From assembly GCF_000337895.1 (NCBI RefSeq), contig NZ_AOMA01000069.1, positions 10,161-48,440 of the forward strand: 38,280 nt of DNA. Direction: 5' to 3'. The notes under the pieces were generated by a model. That model saw nothing but the letters and a program-made list of their open reading frames with translations, searched no databases and was not told the origin of the DNA. Of the stretch, positions 7,530-16,627 are shown one piece after another (the first letter of the stretch is position 1; each line of letters opens with the position of its first letter). The stretch comes from Halobiforma nitratireducens JCM 10879. Lineage in GTDB: Archaea; Halobacteriota; Halobacteria; Halobacteriales; Natrialbaceae. Position numbers and translations under genes: made by a program.

Positions 7530-8297
7530 ATGGGGTCGAACAGCGACGAGGGGGCCGGAATCAAGGCGACGGAGACGACGTTTGCCATCGTCGAAACGCT
7601 CGCCGACCTCGAGCGGGCGCGGTTGACGGAGATCGCCGACGCGGTCGGTATCGCCAACAGCACGGCGTCGGACCACCTCCGGACGCTCCGTGAGCACGGC
7701 TACGTCGTCGCGGACGACGAGGGGTACCGCCTCGGGCTCGCGTTCATGGACACGGGAACGCGGGCAAAGCGGTACTACCGGGACCTCCTCGAGGCCGCGG
7801 ACCCGGTGCTCGAGCAGTTGGTCGAGGAGACCAACGAGACCGTCAACCTCGTGGCCGAGGAGAACGGGGAGGGGGTCTACGTGGATCGTCGCGTCGGCGA
7901 ACGCGGCGTCCCGACCGATTCGTGGGTCGGCAGGCGAAAGCCCCTGCACACGATTTCGGCCGGGAAAGCGATCCTGGCGGAGCTTTCCGAGCAGCGCCGC
8001 GACGACATCCTCGATCACGGGCTGGCTGCGCCGGCCGAACGGACGATCACCGACCGGGCGGAACTCGAGGCGGAGCTCGCTTCGGTCCGGGACGACGGCG
8101 TCGCGTTCAACGATCGGGAGTCCCACGGGCGGATTCGGGCCGTCGGCTCCCCCATCGTCCTCGAGGACGAGGTAGACGCCGCGGTCTCGGTCGCGGGGCC
8201 TGCAAAGCGGCTCACAGACGACTACTTCCGGGAGGAGATACCGTCCCTGCTGCAGGGTGCGGTCAACGAGATCGAACTGAAGCTCACCTACCGGTGA
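7530..8297 (+). CDS. IclR-family transcriptional regulator
   Basis: Protein of 255 residues, normal for the family. The winged HTH spans about 10-72 (TEIADAVGIANSTASDHLRTL). The C-terminal effector domain spans about 85-252, with the family-like KPLHTISAGKAILAEL, and FNDRESHGRIRAVGSPI near the ligand pocket. IclR proteins bind small organic acids or sugars and control nearby catabolic genes. The neighbours upstream are an MFS transporter and a TPP enzyme, which are the likely targets (inference). The gene has its own TATA box 27 bp before the ATG. No clear operator palindrome was seen near the transporter promoter. Confidence 0.92.
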   Translation: MGSNSDEGAGIKATETTFAIVETLADLERARLTEIADAVGIANSTASDHLRTLREHGYVVADDEGYRLGLAFMDTGTRAKRYYRDLLEAADPVLEQLVEETNETVNLVAEENGEGVYVDRRVGERGVPTDSWVGRRKPLHTISAGKAILAELSEQRRDDILDHGLAAPAERTITDRAELEAELASVRDDGVAFNDRESHGRIRAVGSPIVLEDEVDAAVSVAGPAKRLTDDYFREEIPSLLQGAVNEIELKLTYR

Positions 8298-8352
8298 CGG
8301 CGTCGGCCCGCCGCTGCTTTTGCCTCTGGTCTCACACGGCTCGCCGCCGCAT

Positions 8353-8359
8353 CTTTAAG
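8353..8359 (+). promoter_or_regulatory. TATA box of the helicase-nuclease operon
   Basis: CTTTAAG lies about 37 bp before the ATG at 8394, placing the transcript start near 8380. A GGAG at 8378-8381 sits close to that start, so use as a Shine-Dalgarno is uncertain. This is the only promoter-like site seen for the three-gene operon. Confidence 0.5.
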
Positions 8360-8393
8360 TACGGACTCGCCCCTACAGGAGACGTATCGACCG

Positions 8394-10721
8394 ATGTCAT
8401 CGCCACCCGCTCCCTCGTCTCCGTCTCCGTCCTCGGCTGCGGTCCCGCTCGAGGGCGTCTGCAAGCTTCGCCCGGTCCCCGCAAGCGACCCGCTCGAGGT
8501 CGTCGCCGACGAGTACGCGGCCCTCGCGGCGGAGCACGGGGCACGGAACGTTCTGGTGCTGAAGCGACACCCGACCAGCCTCGAGGCGGTTCGACGGCGA
8601 CTCGCGGACGCGACCGACGGCACGTCCCGTTCCGCTCGCGTCGAATCGGTACCCGAGCACGCCTCGAAGGTTCTCGAGGAGTACGACCCGACGCTGGACC
8701 GACTCGAGTACGAGGAACGGATCGAACTCATCTCGCTCGTGATCGACGGGGCCAGCCGGGACGTGCCCGACTACCTCCGGCGGGCCGCCGAACGCGAGAG
8801 CTTCGCCAGGGACGTCGGGCAACTGCTGCTCGAGGCGACGCGCCAGCGACTCCGGCTCGAGGACCTGCCGCCGGCAGACGAACGGGCCGACTCGATCGAG
8901 GACTGCCTGGCGTTCCTCTACGCGATGAACGATCGGTTCCACGACGAACTCGAGGACCGAGGCTACGTCGAGCGAGCCGACGTGATCCCGCGAGTCGTCG
9001 ACCTCCTCGAGGCCGACGCCGACGGGCTGTGCTCGCGCGTGACCGACTCCTTCGACGCGGTGTTGGCCATCGAGTTCGAGGAGTTCCGGCGACTCGACCG
9101 ACGATACCTCGGCGCGCTCACGGCCGACGCCCGGCTGGTCTGTCTCGGCGAGCGCCACGCCAGCGTCGAGCGCACCCGCGTCGAATCCGGCCGCATCGAC
9201 GCCCTCGTCGGCGACGGACTCGAGGTCGAGGTCGAACTGCTCGAAGACGGCCCCGAAGACGCGGCTGAGCCGCCCCACGCGGAGATCGTTCGGTACCTGG
9301 CGACCGGCACCAGTTCCCCTTCCGCTGTCGAGAACGCGACCGAGGACTCGAGTGCACAGCGATCGGAGAACACGAGCGAACCCGAGCCCGAGAGTCGAGC
9401 GTACCGCATCCGCGCTCGGACGCCTCGCGAGCAGGTTCGAGCGGTCGCGACCGAGATACAGTCGCTCTCGGACCGGCGTGACTGGCGTTACGACGACGTG
9501 GCGGTCGCCGTCCCCTCGATCGAGCGGGTCCCGGAAACCCGGCGTCGACTCCGCGAGGCCGGCGTCCCGACGGCGACGATCGGAACCCCGTCGCTCGCCG
9601 AGGACCCCGCAGTCAACGAGCTCTACGCGTTCGTCACGCTCCAGTGCGAACTGGACCGCGCGGATGCGACGGCCTCGGTCGACACCGTCGTCCTCGCGGA
9701 CGACGCGGACGGAGCCGCGACGCCCGGCGACGGCCGGGAAGCCGCCCTCGAGCGCCTGCGGGCCCGCGTCGATGGGTTCTCGCCGGCCCTGCTCGAGTCG
9801 TGTCGCGATCCGAGCGTCGTCCGTTCGCTGCAACTGTGGCTCCGTCGGACGGACCTCAAGGACCGCATCGCCGCCGAGGAGGAGTGGGTCGACGCCCGCG
9901 AGCAGTACGAGGGTATCCGGCGTGTCCTCGAGGTCGCGTCGTTCGTCGAGGAGACCGACCTCGTTGCACCGGACTGGGACGGGCTCCGACGGATGCTCCG
10001 CCGGACGATTCAGTACGACGCACCGTACGTCCACGCCGTCGAGACCCGCCCACTCTCCGGCGGCGTCACGGTCTGTGTGGTCGACGACCTCAAGTACGAC
10101 TCGCGGGCGGTCGTCTTCCTGCTCGATCTCGTCGACGACGTGTACCCGGGCGAACAGTTCCTCTCGCAACTGTTCCCGTCGGCGTGGCTCCGCGACGCCG
10201 CGGCCTACCCCGCCGTCACGGACCCGTCGGCCGAGACCGTCGCGGCGACGTTCGGCGCGATCGATGCCCCCGACGAGGTCGGGGACCCCTTCGAAACGTA
10301 CCACGCACAACGGGCGCGAAGAACGCTCGCTCTCGGCGCTCGCGCCGCCCGGGACCGGCTGTACTGTTGCTCTTACGAGCGCGGCTCGGGAGGGCTGCGC
10401 CGAACGTACGACGAGTCACGGTACCTGCAGGGAATCGCCGCGACGCCCGGCCTCGAACTCGTGGACGCCGACACCCGGTCGAACGCGGCCATCTATGGCG
10501 AGACCAACGCCGTCGAAGCACTGCTGGACCAGCCACGCGGGGAACTCGAGCGCGTCCTCCGGGAGGCCAGCACGGGCGGGGACGCCGACCTCGCGGCGAC
10601 TGAAGCACTGTTCGAGGAGATCGCCGTGGTGCTCGCGGAAGGCGACATCGACGAGGAGCTGGCCGAGGCCGTCCGTTCGCAGTTCGAGTTCGCGGCCGGG
10701 GAGGTGGTACGCGATGACTGA
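8394..10721 (+). CDS. AddB-like helicase-fold protein lacking Walker A
   Basis: Protein of 775 residues. The C-terminal half keeps UvrD/AddB-type landmarks: a motif V-like stretch (VVFLLDLVDDVYPGEQF, about residues 572-588) and a motif VI-like stretch (RARRTLALGARAARDRLYCC). The N-terminal half reads like helicase 1A/1B (RNVLVLKRHPTSLEAVRRRL; LDRLEYEERIELISLVID). There is no GxGKT/S loop anywhere and no clear DExx box, so it should not hydrolyse ATP. The closest parallel is the AddB/RecC type of inactivated SF1 helicase, which scans DNA. A low-complexity acidic linker lies at about 303-330. It overlaps the next gene by 8 bases. The AddB relation is by eye, not by search. Confidence 0.7.
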   Translation: MSSPPAPSSPSPSSAAVPLEGVCKLRPVPASDPLEVVADEYAALAAEHGARNVLVLKRHPTSLEAVRRRLADATDGTSRSARVESVPEHASKVLEEYDPTLDRLEYEERIELISLVIDGASRDVPDYLRRAAERESFARDVGQLLLEATRQRLRLEDLPPADERADSIEDCLAFLYAMNDRFHDELEDRGYVERADVIPRVVDLLEADADGLCSRVTDSFDAVLAIEFEEFRRLDRRYLGALTADARLVCLGERHASVERTRVESGRIDALVGDGLEVEVELLEDGPEDAAEPPHAEIVRYLATGTSSPSAVENATEDSSAQRSENTSEPEPESRAYRIRARTPREQVRAVATEIQSLSDRRDWRYDDVAVAVPSIERVPETRRRLREAGVPTATIGTPSLAEDPAVNELYAFVTLQCELDRADATASVDTVVLADDADGAATPGDGREAALERLRARVDGFSPALLESCRDPSVVRSLQLWLRRTDLKDRIAAEEEWVDAREQYEGIRRVLEVASFVEETDLVAPDWDGLRRMLRRTIQYDAPYVHAVETRPLSGGVTVCVVDDLKYDSRAVVFLLDLVDDVYPGEQFLSQLFPSAWLRDAAAYPAVTDPSAETVAATFGAIDAPDEVGDPFETYHAQRARRTLALGARAARDRLYCCSYERGSGGLRRTYDESRYLQGIAATPGLELVDADTRSNAAIYGETNAVEALLDQPRGELERVLREASTGGDADLAATEALFEEIAVVLAEGDIDEELAEAVRSQFEFAAGEVVRDD

Positions 10722-11910
10722 CGGCACGGCCGTCCCCGACGACAGGAGCGACGACGTCGGCCCGTCGTTCTCCGTCGACGGGCTTCGGACGTACCTCCGG
10801 TGTCCCCGACGGTACGAGTTCACCCACGTCCACGACCTCGAGGGAGCCGCCGACGTTGCTACCGGTTCCGGCGGGCCCGAGGCCGAGGCGACGGTCGAGC
10901 GCGTCGCACTGTTGCGGACAGCGATCTGTGACGCCCTCGAGGACGGCGCGTCGGACGCCGACGCTGACGCCCTCGCCGAGCGGGTCGCCGCGCGGTTGGC
11001 GTCGCTGTGGGCCGACCACGACGAGCGGTTCCACTCCCGTGCACAGCGACGCCACGAGCGACGGATGCTCGAGGCGACGGTCGAGGCCTACGCCGAACGG
11101 TTCGGGGCCGATCACGCGGCAGGGGTTCGGCGGCTCGAAGAGGAGTTTGCCGACGGCAGTCGCGATCACGACCGGAACGCAAACGCTCACGACAGCGAAC
11201 GCCACACGGAGACCGACGCGGGCTCGCCGTTCGTCGGTCCCGACCTCCGGCTCTCGAGTTCGGTTCGTCCCGCACGCTCCACCGAGGGCGGCCCGCGCAG
11301 CGACCTGGCCGGCAGAGAGGAGGAGCCGGCCCCCGTCGAGATCACGGCGTCGATCGACTACGTTTACGCGGACGACGCTTCGCTCGTCGCCGTGCGCTTC
11401 GTCCCGACGCTGTGGTCGCTTGGCTCCCTTCGGTATCGCTCGGACTGGGAGCGCGTCGAGGACCTGTTCGTCGACCACTTCGATCCCGAGGCCAACGCGT
11501 TCGACCCCGACCCGGCCGCGGCCCTGCTCGAGACCGCGGTCGTCCTCGACGGGCTGCGGAACTACCGCGACCGGCTCGGGCTCTCGGCTCGGACCTGTCG
11601 GTACGTCCAGATTCCGCTTGCGGACCGCTCGGACGCGTCGATCAACTGGGTCAGGGACACCGTCGAGACGACGATCGACGCCGCGGACCTCACCGACGTC
11701 TACGTCGACCACCACACGTTCGGGATGACCCACGAGCACCGCAACGAGACGGTCGACGACCGGCTCGAGTCGGTCGTCGGAGAGATTCGGTCGGGGGCGT
11801 TCGATCCGAGCGAACGATGGGACGACATCGCTTCCGACGCTTGCCCGGACTGTGCCTACCGGGTGTGCTGTGGCGACTTCCTCGAGACGGAGGTGGGATT
11901 CGATGCGTGA
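10714..11910 (+). CDS. Fe-S PD-(D/E)XK-fold protein, probably catalytically dead
   Basis: Protein of 398 residues. One Cys in TYLRCPRRYEF (residue 30) and three in CPDCAYRVCC near the end (377, 380, 386) match the C...CxxCx5C Fe-S staple of AddB and Cas4-type nucleases. The nuclease core keeps an Asp in ITASIDYVYADD, but the strand that should carry (D/E)xK reads LVAVRFVPT, so the metal-binding pair seems lost. Family knowledge says the Fe-S staple is structural and DNA-binding. Together with the upstream helicase-fold gene it looks like the second half of a split AddB. An Arg/His/Asp-rich linker at about 148-205 is probably disordered. It overlaps both neighbours (8 bases each). Confidence 0.72.
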   Translation: MTDGTAVPDDRSDDVGPSFSVDGLRTYLRCPRRYEFTHVHDLEGAADVATGSGGPEAEATVERVALLRTAICDALEDGASDADADALAERVAARLASLWADHDERFHSRAQRRHERRMLEATVEAYAERFGADHAAGVRRLEEEFADGSRDHDRNANAHDSERHTETDAGSPFVGPDLRLSSSVRPARSTEGGPRSDLAGREEEPAPVEITASIDYVYADDASLVAVRFVPTLWSLGSLRYRSDWERVEDLFVDHFDPEANAFDPDPAAALLETAVVLDGLRNYRDRLGLSARTCRYVQIPLADRSDASINWVRDTVETTIDAADLTDVYVDHHTFGMTHEHRNETVDDRLESVVGEIRSGAFDPSERWDDIASDACPDCAYRVCCGDFLETEVGFDA

Positions 11911-14900
11911 GCCCGACCGCGATGAGGACGGGAACGGGAACGGGAACGGGGACGGCGACAGCGACAGCGACGTGCCCGAGACGACCGCCGGCGCGGCCGA
12001 CCTACTGACCGGCGACGACGGCGACCTCAACCCACGGGGGAACCAGCGGGCCGTCATCGAGAGTACGGCCGCCTGCACCTCCGTCGACGCCGGCGCGGGG
12101 ACCGGGAAGACGACGACGATGCTCATGCGGATCGAGCGCGCCATCGACCGGGGTGAGGTCGACCCCGAGGACGTGCTCGTGCTCACCTTCGCCAACGAGG
12201 CCGCCGGCAGCATCCGCGAGGCCGTCGCCGAGCGACTCGACCCCGAGGCAGCCGCGGCGATCGACGTCTACACCTATCACTCGTTTTGCCATCGGCTGGT
12301 CCGGGAGTACGCCTACTACCTCGGGCTCGACCCCGAGTTCGACGTGGTCACCGACCGCAAGCGACGCCGGCTCGTCGGCCGGCTGCTCGCCGAGAACGAC
12401 TACGACTTCGCGGCCGCGACCGGCGACGGCTCCCCCGCCGAGCTCACACGCGAGGTAGACCAGTTCGTTCGGGAAATGAGCCAGGAAGACGTCACCCCCG
12501 ACGACCTTCGCGAGCGGCTCCCCACGATCGAAACTCTCGAGTTGTGCGCCGAGTTCGTCCTCTGGCTCGAGCGCAGGGCACAGGACGACCTCTCGTTCGA
12601 CGCCGACTCGCTCCGATACTTCAACGAGCCCGACCACCTCGAGACGGCGACGGCGTCGCTGATCGACTACGGGAAACTCATTCAGTACTGCCGCGAGAAG
12701 ATCGAGGAGTCGCCGGCGTTTACCGACGAGGGCGTCGTCAGCGATGTCGATCGCTATCTCGGGGTCCTGCAGGACTGTGTCACCCGAACGATCGAGACAC
12801 TCTCGCTCGAGGACTCGGAGACGAAACAGCTCCCGCGGGCGCTGTTTTGCAACGTGATCCGCCGGGACGCCACGGGGCAGCTCGAACAGAGCCCGTTCGG
12901 CCGGCTGAAACACTACGTCGAGTTCCTGCGGCTCGCACGCCACTACGCCGACGTCTACGCGGCCTACCACACCGAACTCGAGACGCGAGGCGCACTGGAC
13001 TTCGACGAACTCGTCCGGACGGCGACGGACCTACTCGCGGACGAGCAGGTCGCCGACGAGATCGCCGGACAGTGGCATCAGGTCTACTGCGACGAGTTCC
13101 AGGACACCGACGAGACCCAGTTCGAGTTGCTGACCGAGCTTACGCACGGGCCCGACCGGCCGTCGCTGTTCGCGATCGGCGACAAGGACCAGTCGATCTA
13201 CGGCTGGCGCGGGACCGACCGAAAGGGGCTGGATCGGCTCGAGAACGTCTACGACGATCACGAGACGATCGAACTCGGACTCAACTTCCGGTCGCGCCAG
13301 GAGATTCTCGAGCTCACCAACCGCTGTGAGTACGGCCACCAGTCCTCGAAGACGCTGCGGGAGGTGGATCGGGACCGAGACGAGTACGGCGCGTACGACG
13401 GGTACGAGTACGCTGGCGGGAGCGATGGCGATGGCGATGGAGACGGCGACGGCGACGGAAACGACGGGAACGACCTCGAGCCCCCCTTCGACCACGTCGT
13501 CAAGATCGAAAGCGACGAGATCGAACGCGCGACGGCCGATCAGGTCGCGACGACCGTCTCGCGGCTGCTCAACGGCGAGGCGGAGAACGTGCCCCGACGC
13601 CGCCTCGCGGACCTCGCGGTCGTCGTCCGGACGAACCGTCACGCCCAGGCAGTCGCGGACGCGCTGCAGGAACGCCGGATACCCCACGAAGTATCCGGGT
13701 CACCCGGTGGGGAGGTCTCGCCCGGGATTCGAACCGTGCTGTCGTACCTCCGGGCGCTGGTCGATCCCGCGGCCGACGCCCACCTCCGCCGGGTGTTGCT
13801 CTACCGGTACCGCGTTTCGAACGGCGACCTCCGAACCCTCCAGCGGGCCGCTCGAGGCGACGAGCGGTCGCTTCGGGACGCCGTGTTCGCGGTCGGCGAG
13901 ACCGGAGAAGGCGGCGAGGGGGAACGGGGAGCTGACGGCACGAAACGAAACGCCGAAACCGACCCGGAGCTCCCCCGAGAGCGACTGGCCCACCCCGAGC
14001 GCGTCGAACGCGCTCGCGACCACCTCGTGACGCTCGATCGCTACCGACGTATCTATCCCTTGTCGGGCTTTCTGCGACGGTTCCGAGACATCACCGACGT
14101 CGAGTGGTACCTGACCAGCGAGGAGCGAGCGGCGTTCGACCGGATCGACCGGTTCGTCGACGCCTACGACGCCGACTCGGTGTTGCGAACCCTCTCCCCG
14201 CAGTTCCTCGACGCGCTAGAGGGGGCCCTCGAGGGCAGTGGGAGCGACCGAAACCGCGGCACGCACTCGGACGACCGCGTCGACGTGATGACCGTCCACC
14301 AGGCGAAAGGCCTGGAGTTCGACACCGTGCTCGTCCCCTACCTCTCGGACGAGGAGTGGTGCGTCGAGTCGGACTACGCCGAACGCTTCCGGGAGCGGCT
14401 ACTCGCCGCCACCCTCGAGGACGACGTGGACTCGCCACTGCAGGCCGACCTCGCGGCCGAAACCGTCGGCGAGGAGTGGCGCGTGCTGCACGTCGCGCTC
14501 ACCCGGGCGGCGAACCACCTGTTCCTGTTCGGCTCCGCCTACGAGTACGACACCGACGAGAGCGGGACACTGAGCGTCTCGACGGCCGACGCCTGTCTCC
14601 CGTCCGCAATCGAGTGGTCCACCGCGGGGCGGCGGATGAACCTCTGGTCGTCGGTCACCGAGAGCTTCGCCCAGGTCCGTGAACGCTATCCCGACAGCGT
14701 CGCCGACCGAACCACGGCGCTTGCACGGTCAAGCGACGTGACGCCGGGCTCGATCACCTACTACGCCGGCTACGAGGACCGACAGGTCGAACCCCTGCGA
14801 ACGCAGGCGGCGATCGACCGGGTTCACCGGCTCGGGCGACTGTTACGGGACGGGAACCTGCTCCCGGCCGCCGACGCGGCGACTCACACGGCCGCGGACG

Positions 14901-15841
14901 GCTCCGACCGCTTTCGGGTACCCACCGAACGCAGCCTCTCGGCGCTGACAGCCGATACCGTCCGATTCCCGGTCGACACCCTCTCGGACGCGAGCGAGCT
15001 TCCGATCGCGCTGACCCACAGCTACACCGCGATGCGGACTCACGAAACCTGTCCGCGAAAGCACTACCTGGATCACGTCGTACGGGCGGTCGACGACCCG
15101 CCGACGGAACGCGGGGAGGATGGCACGTCCCCGGCATCGGTCACCAGCCGAGGGGAACGAGGGTCACGCATCGTCGGGACCGTCTTCCACGCCGTCGCCG
15201 AGGAGGCGTTCCACCGGGAGTACGACACCCGCGAGGAGTGGCGTGCAGTCGCCCGACGACAGCTCACCGCCCGTGGACTCGAGTCGTATCGGGCCGAGGT
15301 GCTCGCCTGCGTCGACCGGTTCTTCGAGGCGACGGCCGCCGACTACGATCGCCCGGTCGTCGACTGGGACCCGATCGCCGCCGAGTTGCCGTTCTCGCTC
15401 GCGTCGGTCGACGGCGTCGCGGGCGAGGTGGTCGGCTACGTGGATTCGGTCCGGCTGACTCCCGACGGTGACGTGGCCGTGCTCGACTACAAGACGACAG
15501 CGGATCGGGTATCGCCCGAAGACGCCGTCCAACTCGCGCTGTACGCCCGTGCCTGCAAAGAGCGGTTCGACGACCCTATCGGGGCCGTGGGGTACGTCTA
15601 CGTCGGCTCCGACGCCGCGTCCCGCGAGGGCCACGACTCGACGGCCACAAATGCCCCTCGCGTGGACCTCTTCGATCCGACCACCGACGAGTTGCCGGCC
15701 TGGGAGACGGTGCTCGAGACCCTCGAGTCGGTCGACGAGCCATCCTACGCGGAGACGACGCCGGGAGAGCACTGCCGTTACTGTCCACACCGCTCGCTCG
15801 GCTGTGGGCCCGACGAGTACACGCCGAGCGTCGACGAGTGA
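11903..15841 (+). CDS. UvrD/AddA-like helicase with Fe-S PD-(D/E)XK nuclease domain
   Basis: Protein of 1312 residues with a complete SF1A motor: Walker A GAGTGKT (64-70), motif II CDEFQDTDE, motif III GDKDQSIYGWRG, motif IV LNFRSRQE, motif V MTVHQAKGLEFDTV, motif VI VLHVALTRAANHL. The C-terminal nuclease has VGYVDSVR, then VAVLDYKTT with intact D and K, then QLALYAR. A Cys in ETCPRKHYL plus CRYCPHRSLGC indicates an Fe-S staple. Such enzymes resect double-strand breaks for recombination. Two low-complexity inserts, GN/GD/SD at the N-terminus (10-22) and a GD run at about 510-525, come from hexanucleotide repeats. Start ATG 11903 overlaps the upstream stop. The Fe-S nuclease sits on the active helicase here; in bacterial AddAB it is on AddB. 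Confidence 0.88.
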   Translation: MREPDRDEDGNGNGNGDGDSDSDVPETTAGAADLLTGDDGDLNPRGNQRAVIESTAACTSVDAGAGTGKTTTMLMRIERAIDRGEVDPEDVLVLTFANEAAGSIREAVAERLDPEAAAAIDVYTYHSFCHRLVREYAYYLGLDPEFDVVTDRKRRRLVGRLLAENDYDFAAATGDGSPAELTREVDQFVREMSQEDVTPDDLRERLPTIETLELCAEFVLWLERRAQDDLSFDADSLRYFNEPDHLETATASLIDYGKLIQYCREKIEESPAFTDEGVVSDVDRYLGVLQDCVTRTIETLSLEDSETKQLPRALFCNVIRRDATGQLEQSPFGRLKHYVEFLRLARHYADVYAAYHTELETRGALDFDELVRTATDLLADEQVADEIAGQWHQVYCDEFQDTDETQFELLTELTHGPDRPSLFAIGDKDQSIYGWRGTDRKGLDRLENVYDDHETIELGLNFRSRQEILELTNRCEYGHQSSKTLREVDRDRDEYGAYDGYEYAGGSDGDGDGDGDGDGNDGNDLEPPFDHVVKIESDEIERATADQVATTVSRLLNGEAENVPRRRLADLAVVVRTNRHAQAVADALQERRIPHEVSGSPGGEVSPGIRTVLSYLRALVDPAADAHLRRVLLYRYRVSNGDLRTLQRAARGDERSLRDAVFAVGETGEGGEGERGADGTKRNAETDPELPRERLAHPERVERARDHLVTLDRYRRIYPLSGFLRRFRDITDVEWYLTSEERAAFDRIDRFVDAYDADSVLRTLSPQFLDALEGALEGSGSDRNRGTHSDDRVDVMTVHQAKGLEFDTVLVPYLSDEEWCVESDYAERFRERLLAATLEDDVDSPLQADLAAETVGEEWRVLHVALTRAANHLFLFGSAYEYDTDESGTLSVSTADACLPSAIEWSTAGRRMNLWSSVTESFAQVRERYPDSVADRTTALARSSDVTPGSITYYAGYEDRQVEPLRTQAAIDRVHRLGRLLRDGNLLPAADAATHTAADGSDRFRVPTERSLSALTADTVRFPVDTLSDASELPIALTHSYTAMRTHETCPRKHYLDHVVRAVDDPPTERGEDGTSPASVTSRGERGSRIVGTVFHAVAEEAFHREYDTREEWRAVARRQLTARGLESYRAEVLACVDRFFEATAADYDRPVVDWDPIAAELPFSLASVDGVAGEVVGYVDSVRLTPDGDVAVLDYKTTADRVSPEDAVQLALYARACKERFDDPIGAVGYVYVGSDAASREGHDSTATNAPRVDLFDPTTDELPAWETVLETLESVDEPSYAETTPGEHCRYCPHRSLGCGPDEYTPSVDE
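11926..11970 (+). repeat. Hexanucleotide repeat coding for GN/GD/SD dipeptides
   Basis: GGGAAC units pass into GGCGAC and AGCGAC units, in frame at the N-terminus of the helicase-nuclease. The run codes for alternating Gly-Asn, Gly-Asp and Ser-Asp. Confidence 0.8.
13430..13473 (+). repeat. Hexanucleotide GD repeat inside the helicase
   Basis: GATGGC and GACGGC units repeat about six times, coding for Gly-Asp dipeptides between helicase motif IV and the following 2B-type region. The reading frame is kept. Confidence 0.8.
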
Positions 15842-16052
15842 GTCGGCCGCGTGTATCGTCTCGGGAGTCCTCGGAGTGCTCGATCCGTTTTGCTTCGTCC
15901 GCTCTCCACGCCCCCCGTTCAGAGTGAATCGTGGCTCCGCAGGCGTCGGTTCCGGACCAGTGAACGGTCGTCGGCTCTTATTCCCGCTCGACGGCGGCCG
16001 ATCGCCAACTCCCCGAACGCGGCGCGGAAGGTGCTGGCGACGGATACGTGCG

Positions 16053-16058
16053 CTTATG
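16053..16058 (+). promoter_or_regulatory. TATA box of the Nudix gene
   Basis: CTTATG is centred about 27 bp before ATG 16082, which selects this start over longer in-frame versions beginning at 15851. Confidence 0.55.
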
Positions 16059-16081
16059 TCGGTCGGAACGAACGATCCAGT

Positions 16082-16627
16082 ATGATCGAGGCGACGCTTT
16101 GTTTTCCGCTCCGGACGAGCCCAGGCGACGGCGAGTCGGAGTCCCAGCCGGCAGACGACGTGAGCGAGGCCGACGAGGTACTCCTGATCGAGAAACGCCG
16201 TGGACTCGGCGACGGCTGGTACAACGGTCCCGGCGGGAAACTCGAGGGCGACGAGACGCCCCGGGAGTGTGCAGTCCGAGAAACCCACGAGGAGGTCGGC
16301 CTCGAGATCGATCCCGCCGACCTCGAGAAGGCCGGCGAACTGACCTTCCTGCTGGACGGGGAGGTCCACACGTTCTGTCACGTGTTCCGGACGACCGCGT
16401 TCCGCGGCGAGCCGCGGCCATCGGAGGAAGCCCGCCCGGAGTGGGTCGGCGTCGAGGAGGTCCCGTACGATCGGATGTGGGAGGACGACCGACTCTGGCT
16501 GCCCGGCGTCCTCGAGGGACGGACGATCGCCGGGGAGTTCGCGTTCTCGGGCGGTGAACCGCTCGACGAAGCGGAGTTCGTCCGCCACGACCTCGAGTGG
16601 GACATCTCGTTTACCGACGACGGGTAA
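16082..16627 (+). CDS. Nudix hydrolase, MutT/8-oxo-dGTPase-like
   Basis: Protein of 181 residues with a Nudix box at about 52-74: G, five residues, E, seven residues, RE, T, H, EE, V, G, L. The usual aliphatic residue after RE is Thr here; the metal-binding REx2EE core is intact. The preceding segment GWYNGPGGKLE, and the later WVGVEEVPYDRMWEDDRLWLP, resemble MTH1-type 8-oxo-dGTP pyrophosphatases, so a nucleotide-pool cleaning role is likely. An acidic loop at about 15-30 (ESESQPADDVSEAD) interrupts the first beta strand region. The gene converges on the kinase gene with a 93-bp gap. Confidence 0.88.
   Translation: MIEATLCFPLRTSPGDGESESQPADDVSEADEVLLIEKRRGLGDGWYNGPGGKLEGDETPRECAVRETHEEVGLEIDPADLEKAGELTFLLDGEVHTFCHVFRTTAFRGEPRPSEEARPEWVGVEEVPYDRMWEDDRLWLPGVLEGRTIAGEFAFSGGEPLDEAEFVRHDLEWDISFTDDG

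Noticed and set aside
8397-10310. Minus-strand open frame of 637 codons opposite the AddB-like gene
   Set aside because: It is the antisense shadow of a well-supported gene. In high-GC haloarchaeal DNA antisense frames stay open by chance, and its translation shows no family motif.
10216-12213. Minus-strand open frame of 665 codons across the helicase operon junction
   Set aside because: It is a shadow of two overlapping plus-strand genes whose motifs are clear.
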